Source of the DNA: Ehretia macrophylla
Taxonomy: Eukaryota > Streptophyta > Magnoliopsida > Boraginales > Ehretiaceae
Assembly: GCA_037974665.1 (NCBI GenBank)
Contig: CM075770.1
Span: 19,111,501-19,175,500 of the forward strand
Reading direction: 5' to 3'
Length of the DNA stretch: 64,000 bases
In this document: positions 45,133 through 57,100 of the stretch, one piece after another
How the letters are laid out: each line of letters begins with the position of its first letter
Position numbering within the stretch: position 1 is the stretch's first letter
Notes under the pieces: generated by a model
Told to the model about the DNA's origin: nothing
Databases searched by the model: none
The model's input: only the letters and a program-made list of their open reading frames with translations
Program-made: the position numbers and the translations under genes

Positions 45133-48100
45133 CTGAGAAAAATTTGAAGAGACATTAGTATTTGAAAAGAAGAAAGATCAAAAGATCACATGTTTCAACA
45201 CCTTATGACACACTTGAGATTTGTATATAATTAGGCATTGCAAAGTTATTTGTTTTTGGTCCGTAGGCATTACAACGTTAAAGAAGCACATTTTGAGACG
45301 CATAGGAAACTTCAGTTTGTCGAACCTAATGATGAATTGCTAGAAAAGCAAAAATCAATACTGCCAGTCATGGCTGTCTGGCTATTTAAGCTATAAAACC
45401 TGTTCACGTGGTTGTTGCTTTATCGAATAAATATCATATAGCATGTTATATTATTTGGCCGATGACAAATGAAAATGCATAGCTCTCAATTTCATGAAGA
45501 GAACTTTTTCAGCATACCATATTAACCTACGGTAAAGTATCAGGTCTTACTTTTTCCTTTAAGGTGCTGACTAATGAAAACAAAATTAAACTGCACGTGC
45601 ACTAAAATTGACTAATCAACCAAACCAAAAACACAACCAAGCCTTTATCCCACTGGGTGATGTTGGCTATACGAATTTGACGATGCTCTTAATTCTTATT
45701 TAAAGTCATCTCCTCTCTTATATCCATGCACACGAGATCTGACTGAGAGTATCTGTCCAACTTTTCTTAGGTCTTCCTCCACCCTTCTTACGTTGTATTA
45801 CCTCTTAAACTTTCACACCTTCTAATAGGTGCTTCCACTGCTCATCCTCCAAACTATCTCCAACAGTTCTCCATTTTGTCCTCGATTGGGGCTCCACCTA
45901 TGTCTCTGATTACATCATTTCTAATCGTATCGTTCCTAGCATTGTCGCACATATCTAGCATTCTCATGTCAAAGCTAGTCTTATGGTTATTTTATAACCT
46001 TTTCCTTCTAACTTGAGTAATCCAATCACAATACTCCTGATGCACACATCTCCACTTCATCTATCTAGACTTAATCCTGTGACTGAAGTTATCACCAATT
46101 TCTTCATCCAGAGACCCAAGGTATCTAAAGTTTCCTTTTTCGGGTATCCTTTCCATGTCCAATCTTACTTCTGCCTCACTTCTAAACATACTCTTACTGA
46201 ACTTGTATTCCATATACTCGATCTTTGATCTATTTATCTTAAAGCCTATTGCTTCCAAATTTTCCTTCCATAATTTTAACTTAGCATTCACGCCTTCTCT
46301 AGATTTATTTACTAAGAGAATGTCATCCACAACCATTATGCACCACGATACTTCACGATAGATATGACTACTAAGCTCATCCATAATTAGCACAACTAGA
46401 TATGGGCTCGAGGCACAAATAGATATGGGCTCAAAGTTGATCCTTGATGTAAACCCGCTGTGATTGAAAAACACTAGACTAGTTTCTCTGCCATTCGTCC
46501 TTATACAAGTTATAACTCTATTGTCCATGTCTTTTATCACTTCAATGTACCCTCACACATACACCCTTCTTCTCCAAAAATCTTTATAAGACCTCCCTAG
46601 GAACTTCATCGTATGCCTTTCCCAACCATCGTGTAAGTTTTCTATATCTCCCTATACTGCTCCATCAGTCTCCTTAGTAAGAAGCTCACAATTATTAGGT
46701 TCCATATCACTAGTTGTTTCTACAGATTACATTGAGTTAACTATGTTAAAAAGTCATATCCACAGTGACTTTCAGTGCTAAAGTCTCTGCAATTTTTCCT
46801 TTGCTCCCTCTCTTCTTGTGGTCCTCGCGCTTATGCATGACTAAGTTTTCTTCCTCAAAATTATATTACTTGTTAATTATTATTGGCCTTCCAAAACCAT
46901 ATAAATTTTATACCCCATCCTACTAGATGCAGCCCCATTTACAGCATAGAATCAATACAACTTTTTCAATTTAGTTACAAGCCTCTGCCAAAATGTTTCC
47001 TTTTCTTTTTCAGGGTAACTTCAATCAAAATGAACCTCCTCACCATATCACATATTGTCCAGGAACATTTTTTTACTAAAACATTGCTCAGAAGTCATCT
47101 TTATGTGCTGTTCATTGCTAAGTTCTCTACCTTCTTGTTCAATAATTGTTCAGGATACATTGTAACTGTTGTGTGTGTTGCTCTCTGTCCCACATTGGAA
47201 GAGAGGTAGTGTCTTTGTTTTTTGAGATCCCTATAAAAGAAGGGGTCTAATGCTTGTACTATTAACTAATTCTAATACACTTATTATGTTCTCTCTCTCC
47301 TCTCTCTTACTCAACATGGTATCTAGAGCCACAATTAGGAAGACTCACCTCCCACCCTGACCCACCTCTCTGCCACCCATCTCAAAAAAAAAAAAAAAAA
47401 CGCAGACACTGTTCATCGTCTTCTTCGATCTGTTTCTCCTTCTTTTCTTCTCCTCCAGCCACCAAATCACAGCTTCAACCCCACCATCTGCTTCCTTCTC
47501 TCTTAGCGACCCCCTTTCACCCTTCTTTCTCGCCGACCGACTGTCATAGCCCCACCTAAGCTCCACCACTTCAAACCCCACCTTTTACCTTAGATCTACA
47601 CCATTCCACCCACTGTTTGCGCGCGTGGGACCCACCATCTGGCTCGCCTCGACGAGGCGACTCCACTGTTGCTGTCCGTCGTCTCCACCGCCAGCGCGTG
47701 CTTCACGCGCCGCCCTCTGCCAGCGCGTCATCCCCACGCGCCACCTCCTCTGTCCCCTGCTTTGTTCCAGAATGTTCAGCCTGTTCATCCGAGTCCATTT
47801 CTGCATGTTTTCAGATTTGAAAATGCACTTATTCTGTCCTTTTACCCTTTAAATGTCGCACATTAAATCTTAGTTGTTTTTCTTACACTATCACTTGTGC
47901 TTAGGGGAGTATTTTTCATCTTTTCCTTGTCATGGATCCCTCTTAAACTCCAGCAACTTCTACAAATGATGTTCCTCCCAATTCAAGTTCCACTTCGTCG
48001 GTGTTTGCTTCTCCATTGTCTGGCACTCCTACTCTCACTACGACTCGTCTTAATGGTCGTAATTATTCCAATTGGTCCGTGGCAATTGAACTCTGGTTTG

Positions 48101-51100
48101 TGGGTCAAGGCTTTGAAGACTATCTGTTTAAACCCTCTCCGACTAATTTATCTGAGAGAGATGGTGCACTTTGGCGTCGTATGAATGCCCAACTAGTGAA
48201 TCTTCTTTATCAGTCACTTGATCCAAAGATTCAAAGTATGTTCCGACAGTGTCGTACTTGTTATGCTTTTTGGAATTTGGCCAAAGAAATGTATTCTGGC
48301 ATAGTTACCCACATCTATGAGGTTATTTCTACTATGTTACGTGGTCAAGCTACTGATTCAAGTTTGACAGATTATTATGGTCAATTTCAGGATGCAGTGT
48401 CTGAATTCTTGGAGCTCTTTCCCGTTAGTACAGATCCTAAGGTTATTGAGATGCAACGAGATCGACTGTTTGTTATTCTTTGGCTTCATGGTCTCAACCC
48501 AGCTTATGATATGGTTCGTTCTCAGCTACTTAAATCTCCCGATTTGCCTACCTTACGTGAAGCTTATGCTCGTCTGAGTCGTGTTCCTGATCTCTCTAGT
48601 CCTTCTGACAATCCTATTGATCGTTCGGCTCTTGTTACTCATTTTGAGAGCCGTGTTGACAATTCGAATCGTGGCGGTCGTGGTCGAGGACGTGGTGATA
48701 GTGGACGGGGCGGTGGTCGTTCTAATGGTCAGCGTCCGCGATGTACTTATTGCAATAGATTGGGTCATGTTCGGGACACTTGTTGGAGTTTACATGGTCG
48801 CCCAACCCGTGTTGCCAATGTTGTTCAACATGATTTTTCTTCCCCTGCTTTCATGTCAACTGGGACGTCACAGGCCTCTGCATCTTCTTCCACCGTCTCT
48901 CTCACTCTTCCCGAGGCAGAGTATACTCAATTTCTTCAATTTCAAGCGTCTCAACAAGCATCTCACCCTTCGGTGTCGTCTACGGCGTCTCTTGCACATT
49001 CACAATCCTCTGTAGCCTGTCCCTCTCAGACCAAACCTGGTCCCACCCCTTGGGTAATTGATTCTGGTGCTTCTGATCATATGAGTGGTAATAACCAATT
49101 ATTTTCTAATATTCAGACTCGTTCCCTTCATCATGTTAAGCTTGCAAATGGTTCGTCCACATCTGTTCAGGGGATTGGGACAGCCCATCCTACATCTTTA
49201 TCATTACAGTCTGTTTTATATCTTCCTCATTTTGCCTTTAATCTGTTGTCTGTTAGTAAACTTACCAACCATTTGAATTGTTCTGTCACCTTCACTGCTG
49301 ATTCTATAATTATTCAGGATCTGGAGACGCGCGAGAAGATTGGTACTAGGCGTGAATGTAATGGCCTCTATTATTTGGATGCTTGTTCATCTTCTACTTC
49401 CCTTGTTGCTTCTTCACCAGAACAGATTCATTGTCATCTCGGTCATCCATCCCTATCTAGTCTAAAAAAGATGGGGTAAAGATGGTACCCCATCTCACTT
49501 TTGTAAAAGACTTGTCTTGTGAGTCGTGCCAGTTAGGGAAGCATTGTCGTAGCTCTTTTGTCAATCGGGTCGATATACGGGCAAGTTCCCCTTTTGTCTT
49601 AGTTCACTCTGATGTATGGGGTCCATGTTGTTCTGTCTCTCGAAACGGTTATCGTTATTTTGTTACTTTCATTGATGATTTCTCTCGTATGACTTGGTTG
49701 TCTCTAATGAAAGATCGTTTGTCTCTAATGAAAGATCGTTCTGAGTTATTTTCTATCTTTTGTTCTTTTTGTGTTGAGACTCGTACTCAATTTGGTGTTC
49801 CTGTCCATATATTACGCAGTGACAATGCTAAAAAATATTTTTCTTCCCAATTTCGCACATATATGGCTTCTAATGGTCTTATCCATCAGTCTTCTTGCCC
49901 ACATACTCCACAACAGAATGGTGTCGCCGAGCGAAAGAATCATCATCTCATTGAGACTGCTCGGACCCTTCTTCACATGAATGTCCCGTTACGTTTCTGG
50001 GATGATGCTGTCCTTACGGCGTGTTATCTCATAAATCGTATGCCTTCCTCCGTCTTAAATGACCAAATTCCCTTTTCTCTTCTCTTTCCTCGTGCTTCTC
50101 TTTATGTGTTACCCCCAAAAGTTTTTGGTTGTACTTGTTTTGTCCATCATCTCTCTCATGGGGTTGATAAATTGGGACCACGATCTCTTAAGTGTGTTTT
50201 TCTCAGGTACTCTCGTACTCAAAAGGGGTATCGTTGTTACTCTCCTCAGTTAAACAAATTCTATATTTGCGCTGATGTCACCTTTTTTGAGTCTACCCCA
50301 TACTATGACTCCTCTCCATTCGAGCCAGTTGTCGAGACGTTATATTTCCCTATGCCCACTTTTCATCTTCCTTCTCCTTCCCATAACCTTCCCGATCTTC
50401 CCTCCTTGCCCCATAATCTTTCATCTACTTCTCGGTTCGATCGATCTGATCTTCGAGTCTATAATAGGCGTTCACGTCCTCCACAAGCCATCTCCGCCCC
50501 CGTACCACCTGACTCGTCATCTCCAGCTCTTGTACCTACTACTCCATCCTCTGATCTGGATCTCCCTATTGCGCTTAGGAAAGGTGCTCGCAATTGTACT
50601 ACTAAACATCCTATCTCTGCCTTTGTTTCTTATGACTTTTTATCTCCTTCCTATGCATCCTTTATTGCTTCACTTTCTTCTGTTTCTGTTCCTAACACCC
50701 TTTCAGAGGCACTTACACATCTTGGTTGACGTGATGCTATGTGGGAGGAGATGTCTGCGTTGGATGCCAATGGTACTTGGGATTTGGTTGACCTTCCTCC
50801 AGGGAAGTCTGTTGTTGGATGTCGTTGGGTATATACGGTTAAAGTTTCTCCCAATGTTACTGTCGATCGGTTGAAAGCCCGTCTTATTGCTCGAGGCTAC
50901 ATTCAAGTATATGGAGTTGATTATGGTGATACTTTTTCTCCTGTTGCCAAAATGTCCTTTGTCCGTATTTTTCTCTCTTTAGCCACCATGTTTCGTTGGG
51001 GTCTTCATCAATTGGACATCAAGAATGCTTTTCTTAATGGAGATCTTGAGGAAGAAGTGTATATGGAGCAACCGCCTGGGTTTGTTGCTCAGGGGGAGTC

Positions 51101-54100
51101 TGGTAAAGTATGTCGTCTTAAGAAAGCTTTGTATGGTCAAAAACAGTCCCCGAGGGCATGGTTTGGACGTTTTAGCCTGGCTGTATTAGAGTTTGGTACG
51201 ACTCGTTGTGGAGTAGATCATTCGGTCTTCTATCGACACTCTACTTCAGGGAAACACCTTTTGCTTATTGTGTATGTGGATGATATCATTATCACTGGTG
51301 ATGATACAGCAGGCATAAATGACTTAAAGGTGTTCCTTCATAAACAGTTTCAAACTAAAGATTTGGGACAATTACGATACTTTCTTGGGATTGAAGTTGC
51401 ACAGTCAAACCAAGGAGTATTCATTTCTCAGCGCAAATATGCATTAGATACACTAAGTGATGCAGGGATGCTTGGTGCACGACCATGTGAGTCTCCTATG
51501 GATCCGAATGTAAAACTGATACCAAATGAGGGGGAGCCGATGACAGACCCGGGAAGGTACAGAAGATTGGTTGGAAAACTCAACTATCTCACTGTGACCC
51601 GTCCAGATATCTCATTTGCAGTCAGTGTTATTAGTCAATTTATGAACTCTCCGAGAAAAAGTCATTGGGAAGCAGTTGTTCGTATTTTTCAGTACATCAA
51701 AGGTGCTCCTGGAAAAGGATTAATGTATAGTGATCATGGAAATACTGAGGTTACAGGGTATTCAGATGCTGATTGGGCAGGCAGTCCATCAGATAGACGT
51801 TCCACATCAGGGTATTGTGTTCTTTTTGGAGCAAATCTAGTTTCATGGAAGAGTAAGAAACAGGATGTTGTCGCTCGATCAAGTGCTGAATCAGAATACC
51901 GATCCATGAGTTTAGCCACATGTGAACTAAAATGAATCAAGTATTTACTTACAGAGATTGGAATCAGTTGTCATCTTTCTATGAAGCTAATTTGTGATAA
52001 TCAAGTAGCAATTCATATTGCATCAAATCCGGTGTTTCATGAGCGGACTAAGCACATTGAAGTTGATTGTCACTTTGTAAGAGATAAGATCCCAGCAAAA
52101 GAGATAATTACATCTTATGTCAGCTCTAATGATTAATTAGCCGATTTATTTACTAAATCCTTGAGAGGTCCTCGAGTCGATTATATTTGTAACAAGCTGG
52201 GCACATGTAATATCTATGCTCCAGCTTGAGGGGGAGTGTTGTGTGTGTTGCTCTCTGTCCCACATTGGAAGAGAGGTAGTGTCTTTGTTTTTTGAGATCC
52301 CTATAAAAGAAGGGGTCTAATGCTTGTACTATTAACTAATTCTAATACACTTATTATGTTCTCTCTCTCCTCTCTCTTACTCAACAGTAACTTTCAACCA
52401 TATAAAGGAAACTTATCAAAACTGAGCTAAGCAACAGCGTTTAAGAAATAGCCCAGAAAATTACATTTGAAGAAAAAGAGATATGCCACCTTTCTCAGAT
52501 ATACCACTTTGACAAAATAAATCTCAATAATACGATGTCACCAAAAAAATAGCCATAATTTTTGCACGTAAGTGATCAAAAACATCAATCCCATATCAAC
52601 ACACAAGGGCTCTTTTGGTTCACCAAATTATATACCTAATTCAGTGTATGAATCCTCTTCATCTAGAAGAAATGGAACTACTAATTACAGAACACAACAT
52701 TGACCATAAGCAACACATGGACCATGGAACTTTAACGGGTGAACACCCCATACCTTTTAAAAAGAAGGATATTCTTTGACAGAATTATAGTTGTTTTGCA
52801 GACAAAGTTCTTTCCGAATAATTGGTGCTGATTTTAGTTTTCTACTCACAACATCCGCTAGCATATTATATGGAGAATTGATTAGCAAGCAAATCTTTTC
52901 TGATTTAACAAGGGGAGGCTTTCCAGAACGATATTGTTAGATGACGGACACACATGCATTAAGCATTTAATTATTTGTCAAGAGAATATGACCTTACCAT
53001 GGGCAAGCATGGATAGCTCGAAAATAAACTCTTCTTGCTGCAGCAGGGTTGCGTGCAATATTAATTTCATAAGTAATGTAGCAGCGCCAGAGCATCACAC
53101 AGTTCTGTAGCTTTTCATTCTCCAACGCCCTCTCAAATAGTCCACGTATTCTATGCAGGGAACAACGTTTACTCATCTCAAACGAAAGAGCAAAGAGCCA
53201 TACAATCACAGAGGGTTTCCTAAGACCAGAAGCAAAATAAGAATACATGGGTGAATATGATCAATACGGGTCAAAGTAAAACACATTGTGCACTGTAGAA
53301 GTCAGAAACAAAAATAATACAGATGACTAAAGCAGAATAAAGTTACATGTTCAGCAAACAATAAAACACTGGAGATATGTTGAACTACATGGATATATAA
53401 AACGAAATAATGCCTTTTGGTGCTATTACAAGTTAAAAGAACAAAAAAAAATCTTAAACTTTTCCAAAGTGATTAACTTAATGCATCGAAATTTATAACA
53501 CATCGAAAAAGATATACCATAAGAACTCCTATTTTAGGTAAATGCCAATGATCTAAATGACCAATTTCTTTAGGATGATGGGCCCAGCAGAACAATAGGC
53601 CAGTCACAAATGCTGTAAGAGAAGTTCCAAAGAAGAAGACCTCAGAGAAAGAATAAAGGAGACATATAAGATAACAATAAACCATTTGTTATTCCCTTGG
53701 CCACATACAAAAAAGGCAACAAAGTTATTGCATGAGCTAATCATAGATAGAATGTCAGGGGAACTAGCTACAATAAGCCTTCATATGGAATAAAGTAACA
53801 GGTTACATGGCCAATAATACAACTTCAATTATAGCCCAAGTACTACTGCAGGAGATTATTGGTTTTCCCAATTTCTTGTCGTAAAATCACTCATCCCCAA
53901 ATTTGTCTTCAAACATCTTGTGAAGATGAGACAAACACAAAAAGACCCATTAGAAACACACGCATTACACAGTAGTATTTCACTGTTGAAACTTCTAACA
54001 TTCAATTTAGAATAGATAGGTTTTAAAAAGAAAAGGATTAATTCAAGAATTTTGGTCAAATTGCAAATAAACTGAAGCAATTTTTCCCTCTTTTCTTGTC

Positions 54101-57100
54101 TATATGCAATGAGGTAAACCAATGAATTTCAGAGAGAATACAGAGACAACTCGATTGATCTCTACTGAAATATAGAGACTTTTCTAACATTTTAGAGGAC
54201 ACAATGCAAGGCATTGAGTATGCATGCCTTTCAGGTTAACCAACTTAAGCAATTCTCTCACCAGAATCCTACACCCAAAGAAAATCACACCACTCAGAAC
54301 ATCCGATTCACAAAGCACGGAGAGAAATTAAATTTTTTTTATTCTATCTATAGTAGCCCATAATCGACCAAATCATTTTCTGAACAATAGTAGTGTTGTT
54401 GTTGCATACATGGGAACTTTAACAAAGAGTTACCATAATACAATTCTTGAACAAGAACTAGGATACTTACTTTCGACAAATATCATCCAAAACAAACCGC
54501 AGTTTATTGGGTGAAGTGTGTAGATGGCTGATTTTGATTAAAGCATTGTAAAGATCTGGACTAAAAGGATAAATCTGCAACCCTGTTACAACAGAACCCC
54601 ATAATTTTGACAACCTCAATGCTGCGTGATGTTTACAAAGCATCTCCACATAGTAGTTGAACAAAAGCTCAAGTTGACAACTGTGCCGTCTCCTTTCTGC
54701 GGCCAAAACCTTAGATTATTCAGAAAAAGAACTTCTTGAACATACAGGTAAGATAGACATTCAGCTGGTCAATATAGCAGGCGAAAGAGGGACATATTCA
54801 AACATCCCTGATTTAATGTACACATTAATATCATCCAACAGAACAGTAGAAAAGGTTCAGTAATGTGGCAATTTCAATATTCTCAACTTTTTCCTTACAA
54901 GGTAACAAAAGAGACCATCATAACAGGATAACACCCTTCAGGTGAATAAATATGTCTGTTCTTCATTCCATAGACAGTGAACAATTGAAACCAACAAGAA
55001 GAAATAATCCTATTCAGTATAAAGCTGTGAGAACTTACAAATTCTATAGTTTGATTGCTTCACTTTAGATCATTCAGATTTCGAAATTCACACAAGAGAA
55101 AAACGAATTCCTCGTATAAGTGTTTGTCACTTCTGAATGCAAACTCCAGTGAATTTATAGCAATCGATCCATAAGTCAAATGAGGAGTTTGTGACAATTG
55201 GTGTCAATTGCCTTCTTAAACATTTTTAATTGCAGCTATTCTGGCTCACCATACTCGTTTAAAGTCATAAAGGATTTTCCAGGACTTCAGGGCACTTAAA
55301 GATGTGTCGGTATGATTTTCCAAAAACCATTAGGTAGATATTTGAGAACAATTTTGACAATAGTAACAGATCATTCTTTTCCCCAATAATATATTTGGCT
55401 AACATACAGGAGCCATTCTTTCAACTCAAGCCCTTCTTGTGTAAGAGCTCTATTCTATCTATAGAATAGCAGTCAATGTTGTTTGATTGACTGCTTGAAA
55501 GTTTAAACCAAGTCTTGGATTCAGAAGAGAAGTAGGCGTAAAGGGGGAAAGATCCCATATCTGATTAACTGCTTTAGGAGTGCCGGCTCCAGGCTAGAGA
55601 AAAGTTAGGCTATTACTAATCTTAGCCCGCCTTGCTTGCTTTCTTTACTGATGGCAGGATTTATCACGAGAGCCTTATGCTACTGGGCACTCACCATCTA
55701 TTTTCATTGTCCAAATCAGATCATTCTTTTTCCCAATAATATTGGCTAACTTACTCATTTCGGTACAACTGGGCCTTCAATGCTTGGGAGTATTTTGTTT
55801 ATTGTGTGGCTCCACCAACTAATAAGATACAAATGGAAATGTATAATGCGAGTTGGTGACTAAATATTAGTCTCTTAACACCAATTGATTAAAGAGAGAA
55901 GCACTCATATCAGCTTCATAGCTCCAAACTCAATAAGCAGATACAAAGGGAACTCTGCAGGTTGAGCAGTGCTTGCTATATAAGTAAAACATTGGTGACG
56001 ATGATAAGCTGAGCACTCAAAGAGGGTTACAGGGATCATCTTTTCTTCGATTGCAGTTTTACTAAAAGAATCTCGAAGAAGGGTTGCACCATGGCCAGGG
56101 GACAAACGTTTCTTCACGGATGGGATCAGATTTCAAATTGAATTTTGCAGAATTGCAAAAATGTCACACTCCAAGCGACTACAATCAAATTAATTTTTTT
56201 TTGCAGCCATCTACCACATCTGAATTGAAGGGAATAGAAGAATTCACCAAAAAGATACATTAGTGAAGAACTCCTTTTCAATCAAATTTCTTTTGATGTC
56301 AAACACAAGTTTTATATAGGCAAGAAGTTTAGGAAAAATCTACATAACAAATTGATTTGTAGGGCTTGGAATGTCAAGGAGAGTATCCTACTATAAGGAT
56401 CCTACTCCTTACCTTTTCTTTTGTAAACTGATGTAAATCTTTTTTCATTCAATGAAATATGCTAACTTACATAGCAAAAGTAAAAGAAAAAAGGAAAACA
56501 AGATAGCAGCACAACTCTAGAAGCTGCGGACAAGCAATGTCAATGATAGCAGTCAAACAATAAGAAGCATAAAAAGAGATAAGAAGGATAAGAGTCATGG
56601 AAGGAAAATGGCAATTTACCAGGAAGCACCATTGTAAACGCCTGATCTAGCATCTCAATTGCTGAAAGCCATCCGGTGGTCAACTCTTCAAATAATGCAG
56701 CTGAACATATGAGAGCAATAGAATGATCATCCACTATACCACGTGCCCAATCTGAACTTATAGTTCTGATTCGTTCTTTAAACCCTTGACGTGCTCTCAG
56801 CTGTTGCAGATTTGATGGTTGACATCTATAAGGGCTGTATTTTTCCCCACTTCCTAAGCAAGTCAAAATGTGCATAGCACGCGATGATGATTCTGTACTA
56901 GAAATAGAACCATTTGCAACCTCCACTTCAGCATACCAAAGATACAAAAGAGATGCCTTTAACTGAATATCCTGCTTATAGATTCAAAACTATCTTCAGA
57001 TATGAAAAGCACTAATGAAAAAATTCAAAGTGAGACATATTTGATGGAATATTTATCTCAATGGTAAACCCATTATTGTTCATACCATGTATGGTCTGAA

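Larger units (their letters stand above)
44626..45205. repeat. Direct duplication of about 275 bp (NRDE2 last exon plus flanks)
   Basis: Two head-to-tail units, 44626-44910 and 44934-45205, sharing for example AAGAAGCACAT, TGGCAGTGA and GATCAAAAG in the same order. Both cover the last NRDE2 exon, its acceptor and some intron. Confidence 0.85.
47167..52386 (+). mobile_element. Recent full-length Ty1/copia retrotransposon (Copia-2)
   Basis: 5220 bp flanked by GTAAC on both sides (47162-47166, 52387-52391). The two 150-bp LTRs (TGTTGTG...CTCAACA) are identical at every base I compared. The primer site TGGTATCTAGAGCC follows the 5' LTR and the tract GCTTGAGGGGGAG precedes the 3' LTR. It carries gag, protease, integrase, RT and RNase H in copia order, but the frame is broken by several stops and a frameshift. 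It lies antisense in the last NRDE2 intron. Confidence 0.96.

Noticed and set aside
47345-47866. Overlapping ORFs in the Copia-2 leader
   Set aside because: GC-rich untranslated leader between primer site and gag gives chance frames on both strands.
55905-56117. 70-codon ORF in an NRDE2 intron as a missed exon
   Set aside because: Flanking exons already join in phase (G plus AA AGG) and the junction matches the family, leaving no place for it.
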